A DNA stretch of 64,000 nucleotides from assembly GCA_900317325.1 (NCBI GenBank), contig ONGE01000008.1, forward strand, positions 186,001 through 250,000, in the 5' to 3' direction. A program made the position numbers and the translations under genes. The DNA comes from an uncultured Prevotellaceae bacterium. Lineage in GTDB: Bacteria > Bacteroidota > Bacteroidia > Bacteroidales > Muribaculaceae. Under the pieces are notes generated by a model, which was not told the DNA's origin, made no database searches, and worked only from the letters and a program-made list of their open reading frames with translations. Shown in pieces: positions 49,947 through 59,061 of the stretch (positions are counted from its first letter, which is position 1; each line of letters starts with the position of its first letter).

Positions 49947-52661
49947 TTACTTCTTCAATGCCTGGAGGGCTTGCTCCATCGTGGCGATCTTGCTCTCGGC
50001 ATCGGCTTTCTTCTTGCGCTCGTTGGCGACAACGGCCTCGGGGGCATTGGCGACGAAACGCTCGTTGCTCAGCTTCTTATCGACGCTGGCAAGGAAGCCG
50101 CGGGTGTACTCGAGGTCGGCCTCGAGTTTCTTGATCTCTTCCTCGACGTCGATGCTACCGGCAACGGGCACGGCAAACTCGGCGGTGCCGACCATGAAGG
50201 CCGCTGCAGTGGGATCCTTCTCGGTTACAGCCTCGATCTTCTCGAGTCCGGCAAGCTTGATGATGATGGCCTCAAGTGGGTAGTTCAAGCCACCAACGGC
50301 CTGCAGGGTAAGCTGCTCCTTGTTGGGGAGATTCTTCTGCTTGCGCACATTGCGAACACCGGCGACGATCTCCTTGACATCGGCCATGGCCTTGAGCAAT
50401 GACTCGTCGGCCTGCTGAGGTTCGGGAATCAGGGCATACATGATGCTCTCGCCATCCTTGCGGTCATCAAGGTGCTGCCACAGCTCCTCGGTGATGAACG
50501 GCATGAACGGATGCAGCAGACGCAGCAGCATGTCGAAGAACTCGAGCGTTGCCTGCATCGTGGCGCGATCCATCGGCTGACCGAAGGCGGGTTTCACGGC
50601 CTCGAGATACCATGCCGAGAACTCCTCCCAGAACAGGCGGTAGAGCACCATCATGGCATCGCTCAGGCGGAACTTCGAGAAGTGGTCCTTGACAGTTGCC
50701 AGGGCATCGTTGAGCTGGTTGCGGAACCACTCTACGGCCTGACGGCTTGCCTCGGGCTGCTCGACATCGGCCACCTCCCAACCCTTGACGAGGCGGAAGG
50801 CGTTCCAGATCTTGTTGTTGAAGTTACGGCCTTGCTCACACAGCGCGTCATCGTAGAGGATGTCGTTGCCGGCAGGAGCTGCCAGCATCAGACCCATGCG
50901 CACACCGTCGGCACCGAATTTGTCAATCAGCATTAACGGGTCGGGCGAGTTACCGAGCGACTTGGACATCTTGCGGCCCAACTTGTCGCGTACAACACCA
51001 GTGAAATAAACATTGCGGAAAGGCATGTCGCCCATGTACTCGTATCCAGCCATGATCATGCGTGCCACCCAGAAGAAGATGATGTCAGGGGCAGTCACCA
51101 GGTCGTTGGTGGGATAGTAGTACTTGATCTCCTCGTTGCCGGGGTTGTTGATGCCGTCGAACAGCGAGATGGGCCACAACCACGAGCTGAACCACGTGTC
51201 GAGGGCGTCCTCGTCGTGACGCAGCTGGCTGGCATCGATGTTCTCGTATCCAGGAATCTTACGGGCCTTTTCCAGGGCCTCTTCCTCGTTCAAGGCAACT
51301 ACATAGACCTCCTTACCCTCGTCCTCGGTGGGCAGGAAGTAGGCGGGAATGCGGTGGCCCCACCACAGCTGGCGCGAGATGCACCAGTCCTGAATACCCT
51401 CGAGCCATACATTATAAATGTTCTTATACTTGGCGGGATGGAACTTGAGCTGGTCGTTCTTCACGCAGGGCAGAGCGATTTCGGCAAAGTGCTTCATCTT
51501 CAAGAACCACTGCATGCACAGGCGCGGCTCAACAGCAGTGTCGCTGTTGCGCTCACTGTAGCCCACCTTGTTCTCGTAGTCCTCGATCTTCTCGATCAAT
51601 CCGGCTGCCTTGAGGTCCTCGACAATCACCTTGCGGCACTCCATGCGGTCCATGCCGACGTACAGCGGCGACTGCTCGCTGATGGTGGCATCGGCGTTGA
51701 AGATGTCGATGGTCTCCAGGTTGTGGGTCTTGCCCAGGACGTAGTCGTTGGGGTCATGGGCGGGAGTGACCTTCAAGCAGCCCGTACCGAACTCGATTTC
51801 CACATAGCGGTCCTCGATGACGTTGATCACGCGGCCAACCAGGGGCACAATCACCTTGCGGCCCTTGAGCCACTGGTTCTTGGGGTCCTTGGGGTTGATG
51901 CACATGGCGGTATCGCCCATGATGGTCTCGGGGCGCGTGGTGGCAACAACGGCATAGTAGCCTTTCTCGTCCTTGTGGATGATGTTGCCCTCGGCACGCA
52001 GCTGCTCCTCGTTCTCGAGGGTCTGCAGACCGTCCACATAGTATTTGAGATAATACAGATGGCTCTTCTCCTCGCGGTAGATCACCTCCTCGTTGCTCAG
52101 TGCAGTCTGGGCCTTGGGGTCCCAGTTCACCATGCGCAAGCCACGGTAGATGTAGCCCTTATCATAGAGGTCCACAAAGACCTTGAGCACGCTCTTGCTG
52201 CGGGTCTCGTCCATGGTGAAGGCGGTACGGCTCCAGTCACAAGAGGCACCCAGCTTCCTGAGCTGTTGCAGGATGATGCCACCATGCTCGTGGGTCCAGT
52301 CCCAGGCATGCTTGAGGAACTCGTCACGCGTGAGGTCACGCTTGCGGATGCCTTGCTCGGCCAGGCGTTTCACCACCTTGGCCTCGGTAGCGATCGAGGC
52401 ATGGTCGGTACCGGGAACCCACAGGGCATTCTTACCCTCCATGCGCGCACGGCGGATGAGGATGTCCTGAATCGTGTTGTTGAGCATGTGTCCCATGTGA
52501 AGCACACCCGTCACATTGGGGGGCGGGATCACGATACAATAGGGTTCACGCTCATCGGGCACGCTCTTGAACAGGTCGTGCGATTCCCAATACTTGTACC
52601 ACTTGTCCTCGACCTCTTTAGGGTCGTATTTGGTTGCCAGTGTATTCTCTTTCTCGCTCAT
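49947..52661 (-). CDS. valS: Valyl-tRNA synthetase
   Basis: A 904-residue class I synthetase charging tRNA-Val. The HIGH-type motif appears as [15 protein letters not shown], the editing domain has [13 protein letters not shown], and [13 protein letters not shown] is the KMSKS loop. The C-terminal 80 residues ([19 protein letters not shown] onward) are the expected tRNA-binding coiled coil. Full length. A canonical promoter lies 55-85 bases upstream. Confidence 0.97.
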   Translation of the reverse strand: MSEKENTLATKYDPKEVEDKWYKYWESHDLFKSVPDEREPYCIVIPPPNVTGVLHMGHMLNNTIQDILIRRARMEGKNALWVPGTDHASIATEAKVVKRLAEQGIRKRDLTRDEFLKHAWDWTHEHGGIILQQLRKLGASCDWSRTAFTMDETRSKSVLKVFVDLYDKGYIYRGLRMVNWDPKAQTALSNEEVIYREEKSHLYYLKYYVDGLQTLENEEQLRAEGNIIHKDEKGYYAVVATTRPETIMGDTAMCINPKDPKNQWLKGRKVIVPLVGRVINVIEDRYVEIEFGTGCLKVTPAHDPNDYVLGKTHNLETIDIFNADATISEQSPLYVGMDRMECRKVIVEDLKAAGLIEKIEDYENKVGYSERNSDTAVEPRLCMQWFLKMKHFAEIALPCVKNDQLKFHPAKYKNIYNVWLEGIQDWCISRQLWWGHRIPAYFLPTEDEGKEVYVVALNEEEALEKARKIPGYENIDASQLRHDEDALDTWFSSWLWPISLFDGINNPGNEEIKYYYPTNDLVTAPDIIFFWVARMIMAGYEYMGDMPFRNVYFTGVVRDKLGRKMSKSLGNSPDPLMLIDKFGADGVRMGLMLAAPAGNDILYDDALCEQGRNFNNKIWNAFRLVKGWEVADVEQPEASRQAVEWFRNQLNDALATVKDHFSKFRLSDAMMVLYRLFWEEFSAWYLEAVKPAFGQPMDRATMQATLEFFDMLLRLLHPFMPFITEELWQHLDDRKDGESIMYALIPEPQQADESLLKAMADVKEIVAGVRNVRKQKNLPNKEQLTLQAVGGLNYPLEAIIIKLAGLEKIEAVTEKDPTAAAFMVGTAEFAVPVAGSIDVEEEIKKLEADLEYTRGFLASVDKKLSNERFVANAPEAVVANERKKKADAESKIATMEQALQALKK

Positions 52662-52714
52662 TGTTTTTGGTTATAATAAAGTTTAATTTTTTGCTTCAAA
52701 TGATATTCAAACGG

Positions 52715-52745
52715 CAAAGGTAATGAAAAAGCGCCAAACTGCAAA
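52715..52745 (-). promoter_or_regulatory. Canonical promoter of valS
   Basis: Minus strand: TTTG (52745-52742), 19-base spacer, TACCTTTG (52722-52715); the ATG is about 54 bases downstream. Confidence 0.75.
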
Positions 52746-52784
52746 ACTGCGTTGCGGTTTTTGGTGTAAGCATCAACAGAAAAC

Positions 52785-52813
52785 GGCTGAATTGCCTGAG
52801 GAACAATTCAGCC
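52785..52813 (-). terminator. Terminator of the secreted protein gene at 52845
   Basis: GGCTGAATTG pairs with CAATTCAGCC (10 bp) around a 9-base loop; on the minus strand it is followed by GTTTTC. It lies about 30 bases beyond the gene end. Confidence 0.8.
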
Positions 52814-52844
52814 CAATGAATATAAAGCGATGTTGAAACGGTTT

Positions 52845-53747
52845 TTACTGTTCTAAATCATAACGGAACCAGAAATTCTCGATGTCCGTCACATATTCAT
52901 TATTGATGTAGAGCACTTTCCAGGGTCGGAGGTTCATTAGCGATGCTTTGACATCCTGTGACAGCCTGTCTTTCAACTCATCATTGTCACCCTTGAGATC
53001 TATCTTCACACTGCAGTCCACCAGATTACCCAAGGTGTCCACCTGGATGTCGGATACATCTACACCGATTCTCTTGATTCCGGCCAGTACGGGATAATTG
53101 TCGAGCGGGATGGGTATCAAGTGTTGATACTTTTCAAATGTTTTTAGATTGTACATGTTACCGAGGTCATCCATCCAGGAATCACTGACAACGACCCTGT
53201 TACGATAGGCAACGCAGTCGGTTACTCTCCCCTGATTGACAGTGAAGTACTGCTCAAATTCCATGGTGCGCAGATACCCCTGGTGAACGTATTTGACCAC
53301 ATGACCTCTTGCTACCCTTACTTCACCTGTAATCCATGAAGCCAGAATTTCGCCATTGACGTAGTAGTCATGGAAGACCTTGAGCATATCATCGGCTGGG
53401 ACAAACGGGGGGATTTCTTTTTCATCCTTGTTGTTTGAAGGGAATATCGTCGTTGCCATTACTGACTTGTCAAAGTCAAACCCTACCCTGATGCTATCCA
53501 GATAAAGTTGCCCGTCACGGATACTCCAATACCCGGTATAGCCTTGCCAGTTGCCAGAACTGAACTTTCGTTCTTTGGGCAAGACATCCAGTAAGTGATG
53601 GATTAGGGCAGAATCTCTCTCTATCGGTTGCCCCATCAATGTCCACCTCTCGCCATCAATATAGATGACGTCGCCCTGATAAGCCGAAGCCATAGAACTG
53701 ACGACGACACCCAGCACAAAAATGAGGCTTAAAATTAATCGTTTCAT
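52845..53747 (-). CDS. Secreted protein of unknown function
   Basis: A 300-residue protein with a signal peptide (residues 1-22, FVLGVVVSSMASA). The mature part begins YQGDVIYIDGERWTLMGQPI and is rich in beta-strand patterns. The last 90 residues (VLAGIKRIGVDVSDIQVDTLGNLVDCSVKIDLKG, in pieces, then LMNLRPWKVLYINNEYV) resemble a TonB C-terminal-like fold, in which a partner peptide is linked to outer-membrane proteins, but this is weak. I do not recognise a family. It is a single gene with its own terminator, divergent from marC. Confidence 0.8.
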   Translation of the reverse strand: MKRLILSLIFVLGVVVSSMASAYQGDVIYIDGERWTLMGQPIERDSALIHHLLDVLPKERKFSSGNWQGYTGYWSIRDGQLYLDSIRVGFDFDKSVMATTIFPSNNKDEKEIPPFVPADDMLKVFHDYYVNGEILASWITGEVRVARGHVVKYVHQGYLRTMEFEQYFTVNQGRVTDCVAYRNRVVVSDSWMDDLGNMYNLKTFEKYQHLIPIPLDNYPVLAGIKRIGVDVSDIQVDTLGNLVDCSVKIDLKGDNDELKDRLSQDVKASLMNLRPWKVLYINNEYVTDIENFWFRYDLEQ

Positions 53748-53968
53748 GACGTTATGATTTTTAGTGATTTGTCTGCTGCAAAATTATAAAGAAAAAACGA
53801 AAAACAGCCCGCATTTAATAGTCAGTCTTCAATTATTAATACATTGATTTTCTGTTACTTAAAAAATAAAAAGGTCATTTTGAGTTCATTTGAATTTTGG
53901 CGATAAAAAACAGGCCTTGAAAAGTGCTTTTTTGTAACTTTACAGTGAGAGGGAATAAGGAAAATAAG

Positions 53969-53976
53969 TACCTTTG
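53969..53976 (+). promoter_or_regulatory. -7 element of the marC-like gene
   Basis: TACCTTTG, 25 bases before the start at 54002; no TTTG at the -33 spacing. Confidence 0.45.
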
Positions 53977-54001
53977 CAGTGTAATTACAAAACCTTCGAT
54001 T

Positions 54002-54580
54002 ATGGGAACTATCAATTTCACGCAAATTCTGAGTGCAACGCTGGTATTGCTGAGTATTATCGACATCGTGGGTTCGATACCCATCATCCTGCAGTTGAGG
54101 GAGAAGGGGCGCCATGTGGATGCCACCAAGGCCACCCTCTACTCTACCCTGCTCATGGTGGGCTTCTACTATGGCGGACACTGGCTGCTGCGCATCTTCA
54201 ACTGCGATATCCACTCGTTTGCCACAGCAGGCGGTTTCCTGATGTTCCTGATGGCGCTGGAAATGATCCTGGATGTGGAAATTTTCAAGAACAACACGCC
54301 CAACAAAGGGGCGACGATGGTGCCCATGGTGTTCCCGCTGATTGCGGGTGCCGGTGTGCTGACAACGCTGATTTCATTGAAGGCGATGTATGATGACATC
54401 AACATCTTCATCGGCCTGGCCATCAACATGATCTGGGTATTCCTGGTCATCAAGAGCACGGGCAAGATACAGAAACTGCTGGGCGAGGGCGGCATGATGT
54501 TCTCTCGCAAGTTCTTCGGCATCATCCTGCTGGCTATGAGCGTGAAGATGATGACCGAAAACATCGCCCACCTGTTCTGA
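54002..54580 (+). CDS. MarC family integral membrane protein
   Basis: A 192-residue membrane protein with about six hydrophobic segments. The N-terminus SATLVLLSIIDIVGSIPIIL and the central VPMVFPLIAGAGVLTTLISL are typical MarC/UPF0056 landmarks. I set the start at 54002 (MGTINFTQIL), just after a -7 element; a longer frame from 53924 would run through the promoter. The biological role of MarC proteins is unsettled; the historical link to multiple antibiotic resistance has not held up. It is a single gene convergent to the SRPBCC gene. Confidence 0.88.
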   Translation: MGTINFTQILSATLVLLSIIDIVGSIPIILQLREKGRHVDATKATLYSTLLMVGFYYGGHWLLRIFNCDIHSFATAGGFLMFLMALEMILDVEIFKNNTPNKGATMVPMVFPLIAGAGVLTTLISLKAMYDDINIFIGLAINMIWVFLVIKSTGKIQKLLGEGGMMFSRKFFGIILLAMSVKMMTENIAHLF

Positions 54581-54593
54581 CACAAAGAAAAAC

Positions 54594-54643
54594 AATACAG
54601 TGAACCCCAAAAGTCTTGTCCGACTTTTGGGGTTCACTGTATT
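54594..54643. terminator. 22-bp perfect bidirectional terminator
   Basis: Arms 54594-54615 and 54622-54643 are perfectly complementary over 22 bp (core CAGTGAACCCCAAAAGTC), loop TTGTCC. It stands between the convergent marC-like and SRPBCC genes. Confidence 0.9.
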
Positions 54644-54697
54644 ATTGCCAAACGCTATTTTATCAAAAAACGTGTCCAGCAGAACTGATCTTGGGGA

Positions 54698-55141
54698 TCA
54701 AAGGCGGTCGAAGGGGATGCGTGACAGCAGTTCGCCGAAGCGGTCGGCACCCTCCTGCAGTTGTCCCTCAACCATCTTGCGCAGGAAGAACGGCAGATTG
54801 AGTTGCAATTCGGCCGTGCTCATCGTCGTGTCGTCGGGCTGGCGCTCCAGATTGATGACCATATTGATGGGCACCGGGGATTGTGATGCGGTATAAACGA
54901 CACGTTGCCCCTCGATGCTACTCTCGTGGTCCAGGGCAAGGGTCACTTCGCCCATCGGTGACTGGATGGCGATCGAGTCCTCGCTGAAGGTGACCGTGTC
55001 GAGGTGCTGGCGCGCCTCGCCATCAATCTGGTCGGCATGTGCCTCAATCAGGTTCTTGATGAGCGACGGATTGGTGAGTTTACTATAGATGGTTGCAGCA
55101 TCACACGCGATGATGTGCGGATTGCTCTTGAATGATTCCAT
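54698..55141 (-). CDS. SRPBCC family protein (START/polyketide-cyclase fold)
   Basis: A 147-residue cytoplasmic protein whose pattern, an N-terminal strand and two short helices (DAATIYSKLTNPSLIKNLIEA), a series of strands (TVTFSEDSIAIQSPMGEVTLAL) and a long C-terminal helix (FFLRKMVEGQLQEGADRFGELL), fits the SRPBCC helix-grip fold. These bind lipids or other hydrophobic ligands; the ligand is unknown. It follows pyrE by 30 bases on the same strand, an arrangement I associate with other Bacteroidales, and is probably cotranscribed. Confidence 0.8.
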   Translation of the reverse strand: MESFKSNPHIIACDAATIYSKLTNPSLIKNLIEAHADQIDGEARQHLDTVTFSEDSIAIQSPMGEVTLALDHESSIEGQRVVYTASQSPVPINMVINLERQPDDTTMSTAELQLNLPFFLRKMVEGQLQEGADRFGELLSRIPFDRL

Positions 55142-55171
55142 TTTGAGTTTTCTGTTTTTGGGTTGTCAATA

Positions 55172-55834
55172 TCAGTCGATGGCATCTAAGCCAGCCGGAG
55201 TCCAATTCTCGGGGTCGCTGTGCCACTGCAGCAAGGTATCGGCATCGGCCTGAGTGAGTCTGTCGCTATCCATGGCCACGTCGAGCATCGTCTGGAAGTT
55301 GGTGAGCGTGATAACGGGCAGTTTGGCACGTCTGAGGGCTTTGGCTGCCAATGAGAACTGGTAGTCAAAAATGACCACGGCACCCAGGACGATGCCGCCG
55401 GCCTCGCAGACCGTGTTGTAGCACTTCATGCAGTTATTTCCCGTTGAGAGCTGATCCTCGATCAAGACGACCTTCTGTCCCGGCTTGATGTCTCCCTCGA
55501 TGAGATTCTCGAGGCCGTGATCCTTGGGGGTAGAACGCACATACACAAATGGCATAGCCAGTGAGTCGGCCACCAGAGCGCCATGAGCGATGGCACCCGT
55601 GGCAATGCCGGCCACGACCTCGGTTTCGCAGAAGTTCTCCATAATCAGCCTGGCCATCTCAACCTTGATCAGGTTGCGCACATCGGGATATGACAGCGAC
55701 ATACGCAGGTCGGTATATATGGGTGAATTCCAGCCGGTTGCCCAAGTGAACGGGCTATCGGGCTGTAACTTGATGGCATTAATCTGCAACAGCTTCTCAG
55801 CAAGCAAGGTGTCTAGTTTCTTCATTCTGGTCAT
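55172..55834 (-). CDS. pyrE: Orotate phosphoribosyltransferase
   Basis: A 220-residue type I phosphoribosyltransferase of de novo pyrimidine synthesis, making OMP from orotate and PRPP. Motifs are FTWATGWNSPIYTDLR, VVAGIATGAIAHGALVADSL, FVYVRSTPKDHGLENLIEGD and the PRPP loop VVLIEDQLSTGNNC. The start at 55834 has a second Met three residues in (MTRMKKLDT), either of which could be used. First gene of the pair with the SRPBCC gene. Confidence 0.94.
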   Translation of the reverse strand: MTRMKKLDTLLAEKLLQINAIKLQPDSPFTWATGWNSPIYTDLRMSLSYPDVRNLIKVEMARLIMENFCETEVVAGIATGAIAHGALVADSLAMPFVYVRSTPKDHGLENLIEGDIKPGQKVVLIEDQLSTGNNCMKCYNTVCEAGGIVLGAVVIFDYQFSLAAKALRRAKLPVITLTNFQTMLDVAMDSDRLTQADADTLLQWHSDPENWTPAGLDAID

Positions 55835-55948
55835 AACAGGTTAAAAAGATGTGCGAAATTAGCAATTTTCTTCCGTATCAATCACACAAATGTCAAGAAA
55901 AAACCAAAAAACATGTTAAATCACCTCAAAGCAGTAACCGCCACTGCC

Positions 55949-55997
55949 AAAAACTGAAGCGCGAAAACCGAAAACTGAAAACTATTTTGTACTTTTG
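55949..55997 (+). promoter_or_regulatory. Promoter region of the yigZ gene with A-rich quasi-repeats
   Basis: TACTTTTG (55990-55997) is a match to the -7 element, 16 bases before the ATG at 56014. The 40 bases before it are degenerate repeats of AAAACTGAA and GAAAACCG (55949-55983), with no TTTG at -33. Confidence 0.45.
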
Positions 55998-56013
55998 TGA
56001 CGCTATAATAACA

Positions 56014-56610
56014 ATGAGTGATTTCTACAAAACAGTAAAAGGTGTCTCGCAGGGCATCTACCGCGAGAAGATGTCGCGATTCCTGGCGTTTGCCGAACCC
56101 GTGTCAAGCGCCGAGGAGGCCCGTGCCGTCATCAAGCGCTATGCCAACGAGTATCATGACGCGCGCCACTGCTGCTGGGCCTACATGATAGGCACCGAGC
56201 GCAACGAGTACCTGAGCAGCGACAACGGCGAGCCAAGCGGAACAGCCGGCAAACCCATCCTGGGACAAATCAACTCATTTGAACTGACCAATATCGTCAT
56301 CGTCGTCATCCGCTACTTCGGCGGCATCAAGCTGGGCACTTCGGGCCTCATCGTCGCCTACCGCGAGGCCGCCAAACTGGCCATCGAGGCGGGCGAAATC
56401 CTCGAGTGCCACGAGCAGGCCAGGCTGACTTTCACCTTCCCCTACCTGAGCATGAATGACGTGATGAAAGTGGTGAAGAAAAGTGAGCTCAAGGTAATAG
56501 AGCAGGCCTTTGATAACGTGTGCTCCATGACCATTGAGGCCGATGCCGACAAGGTGCCTGGACTGCGTGAGCAGTTCGCCTCCATCGACGGCACCAGCAT
56601 CATCGACTGA
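56014..56610 (+). CDS. YigZ/IMPACT family protein
   Basis: A 198-residue protein with the N-terminal UPF0029/IMPACT domain: KGVSQGIYREKMSRFLAFA, HDARHCCWAYMIG, SSDNGEPSGTAGKPILGQI and VVIRYFGGIKLGTSGLIVAYREA. The C-terminal 70 residues are the DUF1949 ferredoxin-like domain. I chose 56014 (MSDFYKTVKG) over a longer frame from 55849 that would read through the promoter. The bacterial role is not settled; homologues have been linked to translation control. Single gene. Confidence 0.9.
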   Translation: MSDFYKTVKGVSQGIYREKMSRFLAFAEPVSSAEEARAVIKRYANEYHDARHCCWAYMIGTERNEYLSSDNGEPSGTAGKPILGQINSFELTNIVIVVIRYFGGIKLGTSGLIVAYREAAKLAIEAGEILECHEQARLTFTFPYLSMNDVMKVVKKSELKVIEQAFDNVCSMTIEADADKVPGLREQFASIDGTSIID

Positions 56611-56753
56611 CCCCGAGAGAACAACTCCCGATACCAAATTTATTTCTATGGTGCGGGCCACAGGCTTGCAACACAAGATGAGCACGGTCACTAAACCGAG
56701 TCATACTTTTTGACACAGGCGCTTGATGTGTTAAAAGAAAGACAGAGCTGGCA
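56611..56753. other. Spacer between convergent yigZ and thioesterase genes
   Basis: 143 bases with no clear hairpin terminator, promoter or frame that I can support. Confidence 0.4.
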
Positions 56754-57497
56754 CTATTGACGTTCCTGCCAGAGGAAACGTGCACGGACATGGTCGTCAC
56801 CTTCGACGGTGATGCTCAAGCGGGAATCCATGGGATCGGTGTCATCGATGACGAATTGAGCCAACTCGCCGTAATGGGTCTCCTTGATGAAGGCCAATTC
56901 CATGCGGTGGATGAAGTAGTGATCATAGCAGTCCATGTCGAACATGTTCATCAGGTGCGCAAGGTAGCGCACGGTGTTGACATGGCGATTGAAGTCGCAG
57001 TCCATGTAGCCGAAGGTATAGTCCACGGCATGGCCTTCCTCGATGGGGCGCAGACGGCTTATGGGCTCGATGGGACACGGCAGGTCGGGAATGTTCTTGC
57101 CGATGTAATCCAGCTTTGAGATGTCCACGCTGGCGCGGGTAGTCATGTCGATGACCATCCAGATGGTGCGAATGTAGCCCAGCGGATTGCCGTCGGCATC
57201 ATCAATGCGCATGTTGCGCTGCGAGAAATGGCGATTGTAATCCTCAATCCAAGTCGTGAGGCTGTAGTTGGTGTTCACTTTGGGATAGGCGTTCATCTCG
57301 ATGGTTACTCGCGAGAGGACCCACACATGGTTATCCTTGATCAGCCGGGCATAGCCTGCTCCCCACGCATTGGCGTGAAAAGTGGCCACTTCGATGATGC
57401 GGGTCATCAGCAGCGTCAAGGGCATTTCGCCCTGAGGGTTACATTCACCTGCAGCGAGGTAATAGGTCTTGGAGTATTGTTTAAGATCAGAGCACAT
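56754..57497 (-). CDS. Acyl-ACP thioesterase
   Basis: A 247-residue double-hotdog protein of the plant-FatA/FatB-like acyl-ACP thioesterase family: TRIIEVATFHANAWGAGYARL and VLSRVTIEMNAYPKVNTNYSL near the N-terminus, then DCDFNRHVNTVRYLAHLMNMF, which carries the conserved Asn/His pair expected in the second hotdog. It would release free fatty acids from acyl carrier protein. It overlaps aroC by 11 bp and is the last gene of the ybaK-aroC-thioesterase operon. Confidence 0.9.
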   Translation of the reverse strand: MCSDLKQYSKTYYLAAGECNPQGEMPLTLLMTRIIEVATFHANAWGAGYARLIKDNHVWVLSRVTIEMNAYPKVNTNYSLTTWIEDYNRHFSQRNMRIDDADGNPLGYIRTIWMVIDMTTRASVDISKLDYIGKNIPDLPCPIEPISRLRPIEEGHAVDYTFGYMDCDFNRHVNTVRYLAHLMNMFDMDCYDHYFIHRMELAFIKETHYGELAQFVIDDTDPMDSRLSITVEGDDHVRARFLWQERQ

Positions 57498-58491
57498 TGG
57501 TTTTCCTCATTAAGTAGTTATCTAAAATGACTAGCGCGGCCATGGCCTCAACAATGGGCAAGGCGCGCTGCAATACACAAGCATCGTGGCGGCCACGAGG
57601 CTGCAAAGTCACAGGATTGCCCTCGTGATCGATGGTGGGCACGGGGCGCATGAGCGTGGGCACCGGCTTGAAGGCAATGCGCATCACGATGTCCTCGCCA
57701 TTGCTGATGCCGCCCTGAATACCGCCCGAGTGGTTGTCCTGGGCGCCGATTGAGCCGTCATCACGCTTGACGAACTGATCCATCACCTCGCTGCCCTTTT
57801 TAGCGGCCATGTCGAAGCCGTCACCGTATTCAAAGCCGTGAACCGACGGGATGCTCATCATCGCAGCCGCCAATTGGGCATGGAGCTTACCGAACAGCGG
57901 TTCGCCCAAGCCTGCAGGAACGCCCTTGATGACGCACTCAATGATGCCGCCCAAGGTGTCGCCGTCCTTGGCGGCCTCCTGGATGGCCTCGTCCATGTGG
58001 GCCACGTCAAAGCGAGGCCCTACCTGTACAACGTGAGCCATCGTGGTAATTCCCAAAGTTTCGAGCGTCTGGATAGCCATGCCGCCGGCAACGACACGGG
58101 CAACCGTTTCACGCGCCGAGGCACGTCCGCCGCCGCGCGGGTCACGCAAGCCGTATTTCGCCTCCCAGGTGTAATCGGCATGATTAGGGCGGTAACAGCG
58201 GGCAATTTCATCATAATCGGCACTGCGGGCGTCGGTATTGCGGATGACGAATCCGATGGGTGTGCCTAAAGTCTTGCCTTGCCAGATGCCCGAGAGCACC
58301 TCTACCCTATCCTTCTCATCCCGGGTGCTGCTGCCGAGGGATTGCCCCGTGCGGCGACGATCCACGAAACGCTGCAGCTGCTCCATGTCAATCTCCACTC
58401 CGGCAGGCATGCCGTCAATCACGCCACCCATGGCCGGGCCGTGTGACTCGCCGAAAGTGGTGAGCGTCAATATTTTGCCTATCGTATTCAT
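57487..58491 (-). CDS. aroC: Chorismate synthase
   Basis: A 334-residue enzyme of the shikimate pathway, converting EPSP to chorismate with reduced FMN. Signatures are LTTFGESHGPAMGGVIDGMPAG, GRASARETVARV and NHSGGIQGGISNGEDI, together with RGRHDACV near the end. Slightly shorter than the usual 350-360 residues, without loss of a known motif. It overlaps the preceding ybaK-like gene by 4 bp (ATGA-type overlap) and the thioesterase by 11 bp. Confidence 0.95.
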   Translation of the reverse strand: MNTIGKILTLTTFGESHGPAMGGVIDGMPAGVEIDMEQLQRFVDRRRTGQSLGSSTRDEKDRVEVLSGIWQGKTLGTPIGFVIRNTDARSADYDEIARCYRPNHADYTWEAKYGLRDPRGGGRASARETVARVVAGGMAIQTLETLGITTMAHVVQVGPRFDVAHMDEAIQEAAKDGDTLGGIIECVIKGVPAGLGEPLFGKLHAQLAAAMMSIPSVHGFEYGDGFDMAAKKGSEVMDQFVKRDDGSIGAQDNHSGGIQGGISNGEDIVMRIAFKPVPTLMRPVPTIDHEGNPVTLQPRGRHDACVLQRALPIVEAMAALVILDNYLMRKTNVL

Positions 58492-58979
58492 TCGGTCTTC
58501 TCGGCTATCAGGTCAACAATTTCGGCGCCGACAAACTCCACCAGCGCCTGCGGGTCAATCTTGAACTGCAAGCCACGCACGCCCGCACTGACATAGATGT
58601 AGTCATACAGGATACAGGTCTCGTCAATATAGGTGGGGAACGGTTTCTTCATGCCGACAGGCGAACAGCCGCCACGGATGTAGCCCGTGGTGGGCAGCAA
58701 CTCCTTCATGGGAATGAGGTCCACCTTTTTGTTACCGGACACCTTGGCGGCCTTTTTCAGGTCCACCTCCTCGGCACCGGGAATGACACACACCAGATGA
58801 CCCGTCTTGTCACCTTGCAATATCAGCGTCTTGAACACCTGCTCGATGTTCTCACCAAGCTGGTCGGCGATGTGCTGAGCGCCCAAGTCGGTTTCATCCA
58901 CCTCATAGGGGATGAGTTCATAGGGGACCGATGCCGCGTCGAGCAAGCGCGCAGCGTTGGTTTTAGCGATTTTTTTCAT
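58488..58979 (-). CDS. ybaK: YbaK/EbsC family Cys-tRNA(Pro) deacylase
   Basis: A 163-residue trans-editing enzyme that removes Cys mischarged on tRNA-Pro. Landmarks are KTNAARLLDAASVPYELIPYEVDE, GENIEQVFKTLILQGDKTGHLVCVIPG, and GYIRGGCSPVGMKKPFPTYIDE, the conserved GxxSPxG region. It is the first gene of a three-gene overlapping operon with aroC and an acyl-ACP thioesterase. The substrate could also be another Pro-tRNA error. Confidence 0.92.
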   Translation of the reverse strand: MKKIAKTNAARLLDAASVPYELIPYEVDETDLGAQHIADQLGENIEQVFKTLILQGDKTGHLVCVIPGAEEVDLKKAAKVSGNKKVDLIPMKELLPTTGYIRGGCSPVGMKKPFPTYIDETCILYDYIYVSAGVRGLQFKIDPQALVEFVGAEIVDLIAEKTE

Positions 58980-58991
58980 CGTTTTTGGTCT

Positions 58992-59019
58992 TTATTCGGC
59001 AAAGTTAGCTAAATTTGCC
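58992..59019. promoter_or_regulatory. Symmetric divergent promoter core
   Basis: TTCGGCAAA and TTTGCCGAA form a 9-bp inverted repeat around GTTAGCTAAA-like centre; within it TAACTTTG (minus strand, 59007-59000) points to ybaK and TAAATTTG (plus, 59010-59017) points to the DUF5106 gene. A plus-strand TTTG at 58984-58987 lies 22 bases before the plus -7 element. Confidence 0.55.
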
Positions 59020-59061
59020 GAAAATTAGATGCATCAATATCAATAAAAGAAATAAGACAGA

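Noticed and set aside
51216..52676. Long 486-residue plus-strand reading frame opposite valS
   Set aside because: It is the antisense shadow of a clearly recognisable valyl-tRNA synthetase; high G+C content and codon bias create long opposite frames. It has no family resemblance.
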